Below are positions 56,871 to 64,000 of a stretch of 64,000 bases of DNA, piece after piece. The stretch is from Bolinopsis microptera. Its lineage: Eukaryota; Ctenophora; Tentaculata; Lobata; Bolinopsidae. The notes under the pieces were generated by a model. The model saw only the letters and a list, made by a program, of their open reading frames with translations. It was not told the DNA's origin and made no database searches. A program made the position numbers and the translations under genes. Numbering within the stretch: position 1 is the first letter of the stretch; every line of letters begins with the position of its first letter. Location: positions 16,715,337 through 16,779,336 of the forward strand of contig NC_087080.1 in the NCBI RefSeq assembly GCF_026151205.1, in the 5' to 3' direction.

Positions 56871-56875
56871 GTCGG
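56735..56875. repeat. 37-bp tandem repeat, about four units
   Basis: Units of TGTTAGTTCATAGTACCAAC CACCTTATTGGTCTACC, the last interrupted by the inverted CAATTGACCCCC element that follows. Confidence 0.9.
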
Positions 56876-57568
56876 ATGGGCAACAATTGACCCCCGACAA
56901 TTGACCCCCCGACAATTGACCCTCGACAATTGACCCCCCGACAATTGACCCCCCGACAAATGACAATATAATTTAATACAATTCTAACCCTGACCCTGAA
57001 CCTGACCCTGACCCTGACCCTGACCCTGACCCTGACCCTGACCCTGACCCTGACCCTGACCCTGACCCTGACCCTGACCCTGACCCTGACCCTGACCCTG
57101 ACCCTGACCCTGACCCTGACCCTGACCCTGACCCTGACCCTGACCCTGACCCTGACCCTGACCCTGACCCTGACCCTGACCCTGACCCTGACCCAGACCC
57201 TGACCCTGACCCTGACCCTGACCCTGACCCTGACTCTGACCCTGACCCTGACCCTGACCCTGACCCTGGCCCTGGCCCTGTCCCTGACCCTGACCCTGAC
57301 CCTAACCCGATCAATTGACCCTAGTGTAATTACATGGGGGGTCAATTGTCGGGGGTCAATTGTCGTACTAAGCCCTAAATTTCGCGACACTTGACCCCTG
57401 TGTAATAACATAGGGGGTCAATTGTCGGGGGGTCAATTGTCGGGGGGTCAATTGTCGGGGGGTCAATTGTCGTACTAAACCTTAGATTTCGCGACAATTG
57501 ACCCCAGTGTAATTACATAGGGGGTCAATTGTCGGGGGTCAATTGTCGGGAGTCAATTGTCGCGGTAC
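56876..57568. repeat. Inverted CAATTGACCCCC arrays flanking a (CCCTGA)n core
   Basis: Left arm: five units of GACAATTGACCCCCC (56884-56965). Core: about 52 CCCTGA units (56988-57303). Right arm: the reverse complement GGGGGGTCAATTGTC in three groups (57334-57366, 57412-57472, 57521-57563), separated by a spacer with TACTAA.CCTTAGATTTCGCGACA-like sequence. The whole reads as a large inverted structure inserted in the preceding 37-bp repeat. Long Arg-Val and Gly-Ser frames through the core are artefacts. Confidence 0.9.
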
Positions 57569-57671
57569 CGTCCCAACCACCTTCTTACTATAGATTCTGT
57601 GACAGAAATACCAGAAATACCTTGTATAAATACCTTGTAGGTAATCTGAAGTATAATATTTGCACGTGCAG

Positions 57672-60600
57672 GATATGGCTGGACGTGTCTTCCTCTTGAG
57701 TGTACTGACATGTGCTCTACTACACCCCTCTCTCGCTTCACATCGTACGTACCAAACATTCTACTTGCCATCATGTGTATAACATTAGAAATTATAAGTA
57801 GATATTATAGTGGTTCTACATGAATATTACAGTTGAATCTCTGTTGTCATGACATTATTATCTCACCCCCTCTGTTGTCATGGCATTATTATCTCACTCC
57901 CTCTGTTGTCATGACATTATTATCTCACTCCCTCTGTTGTCATGACATTATTATCTCACTCCCTCTGTTGTCATGACATTATTATCTCACTCCCTCTGTT
58001 GTCATGACATTATTATCTCACTCCCTCTGTTGTCATGACATTAATATCTCACTCCCTCTGTTGTCATGACATTATTATCTCACTCCCTCTGTTGTCATGA
58101 CATTATTATCTCACTCCCTCTGTTGTCATGACATTATTATCTCACTCCCTCTGTTGTCATGACATTATTATCTCACTCCCTCTGTTGTCATGACATTAAT
58201 ATATCACTCCCTCTGTTGTCATGACATTATTATCTCACTCCCTCTGTTGTCATGACGTTATTATCTCACTCCCTCTGTTGTCATGACATTATTATCTCAC
58301 TCCCTCTGTTGTCATGACATTATTATCTCACTCCCTCTGTTGTCATGGCATTATAATCTCACTCCCTCTGTTTTCATGGCATTATTATCTCACTCCCTCT
58401 GTTGTCATGACATTATTATCTCACTCCCTCTGTTGTCATGACATTATTATCTCACTCCCTCTGTTGTCATGACATTATTATCTCACTCCCTCTGTTGTCA
58501 TGAAATTATAATCTCACTCCCTCTGTTGTCATGACATTATTATCTCACTCCCTCTGTTGTCATGACATTATTATCTCACTCCCTCTGTTGTCATGACATT
58601 ATTATCTCACTCCCTCTGTTGTCATGACATTATTATCTCACTCCCTCTGTTGTCATGACATTAATATCTCACTCCCTCTGTTGTCATGACATTATTATCT
58701 CACTCCCCCAGAGCTAGAGATAGACGCTAACGATGCAACAGTGATGAATACTGGTGACCATCAAATAATCTGCACAATAGACGATCTCGCCGGACCAGTA
58801 ATAGAGTTTAAATGGATAACTCCCGTTCTCCCCAGCGGAGGAACCTTCCTCTCCGACCCCCTCCCTGACTCCCTTACTGGGAGTCAGAACACTGCAGATA
58901 TTGTTCTTACCATCACGGCGGCTCAACTTGTAGAACTGAAAGCCATTGATGAAGAGCAATCCTTCGCCTGTAATCTTCTATATTCATCATACGACATAGA
59001 ACAAACTCAAGATTTAACAATATTAACACCACGTTAGTTCTTACTCATTATACTCCATCTACGTTTTGACTTAACAAGCCATCGATTCTAATACCCCTCC
59101 AGTTACTCATCAGTTAAGGTAAATTCATTTGAAATGATGTATTATTAATTTCTCTATTTCAGAAGTCTCTATGGAAGTTCCCGCTACTAAAGCGTACACC
59201 ATGCAGGATCACATTATCAGCTGTGTAATAACAGGGATCACTGCAAAACAAACCGACATCGTGTGGAGTCATATCCCAGCTGATAGCGTCACCGGCGCCT
59301 ACACCCAGGACCTTGGATCTTACGATTCATCTGGACACACCCAAACAGCCTTTTTAAAGATAAAGAGTTCCGAGTTGGCACTTCTTAAGTCGTTCCAAGC
59401 TCGTCACCTCTTCACCTGCACAGTTACTGTTGGTGATCATATCATGAAAACAACACAAGATCTCCTTCTCTTCACCCCAAGTAATCCCACATATATTAGA
59501 GTAGCTAGGAATGCCGGACCAAGTAATCCCACATATATCAGAGTAGCTAGGAATAGCGGACCAAGTAATCCCACATATATTAGAGTAGCTAGGAATAGCG
59601 GACCAAGTAATCCCACATATATTAGAGTAGCTAGGAATGCCGGACCAAGTATAAATCCTACATATATTAGAGTAGCTAGGAATAGCGGACCAAGTAATCC
59701 CACATATATCAGAGTAGCTAGGAATAGCGGACCAAGTAATCCCACATATATTAGAGTAGCTAGGAATGCCGGACCAAGTAATCCCACATATATTAGAGTA
59801 GCTAGGAATAGCGGACCAAGTAATCCCACATATATTAGAGTAGCTAGGAATAGCGGACCAAGTAATCCCACATATATTAGAGTAGCTAGGAATGCCGGAC
59901 CAAGTATAAATCCTACATATATTAGAGTAGCTAGGAATAGCGGACCAAGTAATCCCACATATATCAGAGTAGCTAGGAATAGCGGACCAAGTAATCCCAC
60001 ACATATTAGAGTAGCTAGGAATAGCGGACCAAGTAATCCCACATATATTAGAATAGCTAGGAATAGCGGACCAAGTAATCCCACATATATAAGAGTAGCT
60101 AGGAATAGCCGACCAAGTAATCCCACATATATAAGAGTAGCTAGGAATAGCCGACCAAGTAATCCCACATATATCAGAGTAGCTAGGAATAGCGGACCAA
60201 GTAATCCCACATATATTAGAGTAGCTAGGAATAGCGGACCAAGTAATCCCACATATATTAGAGTAGCTAGGAATAGCGGACCAAGTAATCCCACATATAT
60301 TAGTGTAGCTAGAAATAGCGGACCAATTAATCCCACATATATTAGAGTAGCTAGGAATAGCGGACCAAGTAATCCCACATATATTAGAGTAGCTAGGAAT
60401 AGCGGACCAAGTAATCCCACATATATTAGAGTAGCTAGGAATAGCGGACCAAGTAATCCCACATATATTAGTGTAGCTAGGAATAGCAGACCAAGTATAA
60501 ATCCTACATATATCAGAGTAGCTAGGAATAGCGGACCAAGTAATCCCACATATATTAGAGTAGCTAGAAATAGCGGACCAAGTAATCCCACATATATTAG

Positions 60601-63600
60601 AGTAGCTAGGAATAGCGGACCAAGTAATCCCACATATATTAGAGTAGCTAGAAATGCCGGACCAAGTAATCCCACATATATTAGAGTAGCTAGAAATAGC
60701 GGACCAAGTAATCCCACATATATTAGAGTAGCTAGGAATAGCGGACCAAGTAATCCCACATATATTAGAGTAGCTAGAAATGCCGGACCAAGTAATCCCA
60801 CATATATTAGTGTAGCTAGGAATAGCGGACCAAGTAATCCCACATATATTAGAGTAGCTAGGAATAGCGGACCAAGTAATCCCACATATATTAGAGTAGC
60901 TAGGAATAGCGGACCAAGTAATCCCACATATATTAGTGTAGCTAGGAATAGCGGACCAAGTAATCCCACATATATTAGAGTAGCTAGGAATAGCGGACCA
61001 AGTAATCCCACATATATTAGAGTAGCTAGGAATAGCGGACCAAGTAATCCCACATATATTAGAGTAGCTAGAAATGCCGGACCAAGTAATCCCACATATA
61101 TTAGTGTAGCTAGAAATAGCGGACCAAGTAATACCACATATATTAGTGTAGCTAGGAATAGCGGACCAAGTAATCCCACATATATTAGAGTAGCTAGAAA
61201 TGCCGGACCAAGTAATCCCACATATATTAGAGTAGCTAGAAATGCCGGACCAAGTAATCCCACATATATTAGTGTAGCTAGAAATAGCGGACCAAGTAAT
61301 CCCACATATATTAGTGTAGCTAGGAATAGCGGACCAAGTAATCCCACATATATTAGTGTAGCTAGGAATAGCGGACCAAGTAATCCCACATATATTAGTG
61401 TAGCTAGGAATAGCGGACCAAGTAATCCCACATATATTAGTGTAGCTAGGAATAGCGGACCAAGTAATCCCACATATATTAGAGTAGCTAGGAATAGCGG
61501 ACCAAGTAATCCCACATATATTAGTGTAGCTAGGAATAGCGGACCAAGTAATCCCACATATATTAGAGTAGCTAGGAATAGCGGACCAAGTAATACCACA
61601 TATATTAGTGTAGCTAGAAATAGCGGACCAAGTAATCCCACATATATTAGAGTAGCTAGGAATAGCGGACCAAGTAATACCACATATATTAGTGTAGCTA
61701 GAAATAGCGGACCAAGTAATACCACATATATTAGTGTAGCTAGGAATAGCGGACCAAGTAATCCCACATATATTAGAGTAGCTAGGAATAGCGGACCAAG
61801 TAATCCCACATATATTAGTGTAGCTAGGAATAGCGGACCAAGTAATCCCACATATATTAGTGTAGCTAGGAATAGCGGACCAAGTAATCCCACATATATT
61901 AGAGTAGCTAGGAATAGCGGACCAAGTAATACCACATATATTAGAGTAGCTAGGAATAGCGGACCAAGTAATCCCACATATATTAGTGTAGCTAGGAATA
62001 GCGGACCAAGTAATCCCACATATATCAGAGTAGCTAGGAATAGCGGACCAAGTAATCCCACATATATTAGAGTAGCTAGGAATAGCGGACCAAGTAATCC
62101 CACATATATTAGAGTAGCTAGAAATGCCGGACCAAGTAATCCCACATATATTAGAGTAGCTAGAAATAGCGGACCAAGTAATCCCACATATATTAGAGTA
62201 GCTAGGAATGCCGGACCAAGTAATCCCACATATATTAGTGTAGCTAGAAATAGCGGACCAAGTAATCCCACATATATTAGTGTAGCTAGGAATAGCGGAC
62301 CAAGTAATCCCACATATATTAGTGTAGCTAGGAATAGCGGACCAAGTAATCCCACATATATTAGTGTAGCTAGGAATAGCGGACCAAGTAATCCCACATA
62401 TATTAGTGTAGCTAGGAATAGCGGACCAAGTAATCCCACATATATTAGTGTAGCTAGGAATAGCGGACCAAGTATAAATCCTACATATATTAGAGTAGCT
62501 AGGAATAGCGGACCAAGTAATCCCACATATATTAGTGTAGCTAGGAATGCCGGACCAAGTAATCCCACATATATTAGTGTAGCTAGGAATAGCGGACCAA
62601 GTAATCCCACATATATTAGTGTAGCTAGGAATAGCGGACCAAGTAATCCCACATATATTAGTGTAGCTAGGAATAGCGGACCAAGTATAAATCCTACATA
62701 TATTAGAGTAGCTAGGAATAGCGGACCAAGTAATACCACATATATTAGTGTAGCTAGGAATAGCGGACCAAGTATAAATCCTACATATATTAGAGTAGCT
62801 AGAAATAGCGGACCAAGTAATCCCACATATATTAGTGTAGCTAGGAATAGCGGACCAAGTAATACCACATATATTAGAGTAGCTAGGAATAGCGGACCAA
62901 GTAATCCCACATATATTAGAGTAGCTAGGAATAGCGGACCAAGTAATCCCACATATATTAGTGTAGCTAGGAATAGCGGACCAAGTATAAATCCTACATA
63001 TATTAGAGTAGCTAGGAATAGCGGACCAAGTAATACCACATATATTAGTGTAGCTAGGAATAGCGGACCAAGTATAAATCCTACATATATTAGTGTAGCT
63101 AGGAATAGCGGACCAAGTAATCCCACATATATTAGTGTAGCTAGGAATAGCGGACCAAGTAATACCACATATATTAGTGTAGCTAGGAATAGCGGACCAA
63201 GTAATCCCACATATATTAGAGTAGCTAGGAATAGCGGACCAAGTAATCCCACATATATTAGTGTAGCTAGGAATAGCGGACCAAGTAATCCCACATATAT
63301 TAGAGTAGCTAGGAATAGCGGACCAAGTAATACCACATATATTAGTGTAGCTAGAAATAGCGGACCAAGTAATCCCACATATATTAGTGTAGCTAGGAAT
63401 AGCGGACCAAGTAATACCACATATATTAGTGTAGCTAGAAATAGCGGACCAAGTAATACCACATATATTAGAGTAGCTAGGAATAGCGGACCAAGTAATC
63501 CCACATATATTAGAGTAGCTAGAAATAGCGGACCAAGTAATCCCACATATATTAGTGTAGCTAGGAATAGCGGACCAAGTAATACCACATATATTAGAGT

Positions 63601-64000
63601 AGCTAGGAATAGCGGACCAAGTAATCCCACATATATTAGAGTAGCTAGGAATAGCGGACCAAGTAATCCCACATATATTAGAGTAGCTAGGAATAGCGGA
63701 ACAACAATTCTACACTCCAATGACTACTACTATGATCATTATATCGCATGTATTTTTATAGACAACTAACCTCTAAATCCTTCTCAGCCGCTTCCATTAA
63801 ACCGATGATAACTAACGTTTACACAACGGACGATAACCATGTTATAAGCTGTATGTTTGATGATACTTTAGAAGAAGTGACCGGAGTTACTTGGAGCCCA
63901 GCTACCGAGACCATTGGAAAATACAGCCTGGCTGACGGGAGTTATGATATTCCGGGCAGAAGACAAATCTCTACTTTGACTATCTCACAAGAGGAACTTG
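57672..64000 (+). CDS. Secreted/surface protein with tandem Ig-like exons (5' part)
   Basis: An acceptor at 57671 precedes ATG 57675. The first exon (to 57744) is a signal peptide (MAGRVFLLSVLTCALLHPSL ASH). Exons 58712-59032, 59163-59480 and 63788 to beyond the window each encode one domain of about 106 residues. The shared pattern is H.ISC...W.P......Y....SYD..G..Q.A.L.I....L..L......F.C. This Cys-Trp-Cys spacing fits an Ig-like fold, and every exon has phase 1-1, ideal for exon duplication. The domains are clearly homologous but diverged. Such arrays occur in adhesion and allorecognition proteins; the function here is unknown. Introns 1 and 3 consist mostly of tandem arrays. The 1532-codon open frame across 59171-63769 is exon 3 plus an in-frame intronic repeat, not a real protein. 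Confidence 0.75.
57838..58706. repeat. 31-bp minisatellite in Ig-gene intron 1
   Basis: About 28 units of CTGTTGTCATGACATTATTA TCTCACTCCCT. The final unit runs directly into the exon 2 acceptor (TCTCACTCCCCCAG), so the repeat supplies the pyrimidine tract of the real splice site. Confidence 0.95.
59478..63700 (+). repeat. 42-bp minisatellite starting at the exon 3 donor of the Ig gene (about 100 units)
   Basis: Unit: CCAAGTAATCCCACATATAT TAGAGTAGCTAGGAATAGCGGA. It begins at the real donor CCCCAA|GTAAT (59480/59481), so each unit repeats CCAAGTAAT. Variant positions (AGA/AGT, AGC/GCC, CCC/ACC, GG/GA, and a 3-base insertion giving ATAAATCC) are shuffled along the array. Because 42 is divisible by 3 and the unit lacks stops in one frame on each strand, it is open for over 1400 codons on both strands. 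Most variants change amino acids, which argues against coding selection. Confidence 0.95.

Noticed and set aside
56988-57303. Telomeric repeat
   Set aside because: The unit is CCCTGA/TCAGGG, not the animal telomere TTAGGG, and is bounded by inverted arrays within a gene-bearing region.
56848-57411. Arg-Val and Gly-Ser repeat frames
   Set aside because: Produced by the (CCCTGA)n hexamer; no start context or splice evidence.
59437-63720. 1427-codon minus-strand and 1532-codon plus-strand open frames as repeat proteins
   Set aside because: Both come from a 42-bp unit free of stops; the plus-strand array lies between a matching donor and acceptor of an Ig-like gene, and variants are mostly amino-acid changing.

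Overview
This window is AT-rich eukaryotic (animal) DNA. The genes have many introns with GT-AG borders, and the products are animal families: a TAPT1-like membrane protein, a PBX-class TALE homeodomain protein, a DEG/ENaC channel, an SLC18B1-like MFS transporter, an alpha-tubulin, a DLGAP/GKAP-domain protein and a secreted protein built from Ig-like exons. Short introns, very abundant minisatellites and CR1-like retrotransposons would fit a non-bilaterian or other small-genome invertebrate. The species cannot be named from the sequence alone.

Layout. 1-2700: minus-strand exons of a GKAP-domain gene with an internal 350 bp exon-containing duplication. 2700-5160: GC-rich repeat copies with paired hairpins. 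5795-15385: a 5'-truncated non-LTR element (A) split by about 8.1 kb of younger DNA. That insert holds a TIR element (6551-7411) and a complete two-ORF non-LTR retrotransposon (B). ORF1 of B carries PHD, AlkB-like and SGNH domains; ORF2 carries a zinc finger, an endonuclease and a reverse transcriptase. 16293-26519: TAPT1-like gene, 10 coding exons, with a 279 bp hAT-type element in intron 2. 27593-30619: PBX-like gene. 32161-35061 (minus): six-exon secreted protein of unknown family. 37121-39046 (minus): SLC18B1-like transporter. 42216-46752 (minus): 12-exon DEG/ENaC channel. 48445-50533: DNA transposon with TIRs and an 8 bp target duplication, carrying a 488-codon ORF. 51910-52290 (minus): decayed non-LTR tail. 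52944-54409: alpha-tubulin with a one-base frameshift. 57672 to the end: Ig-like gene, continuing past the window.

The most striking signal is shared by at least five unrelated genes. Tandem arrays contain, or directly abut, splice junctions. The repeated unit often includes the real 3' or 5' splice site plus the adjoining exon bases, so a true exon edge is preceded or followed by 2 to about 100 decoy copies. The genes themselves show no common pathway. The common feature is this splice-junction-anchored duplication, together with layered transposon insertions.
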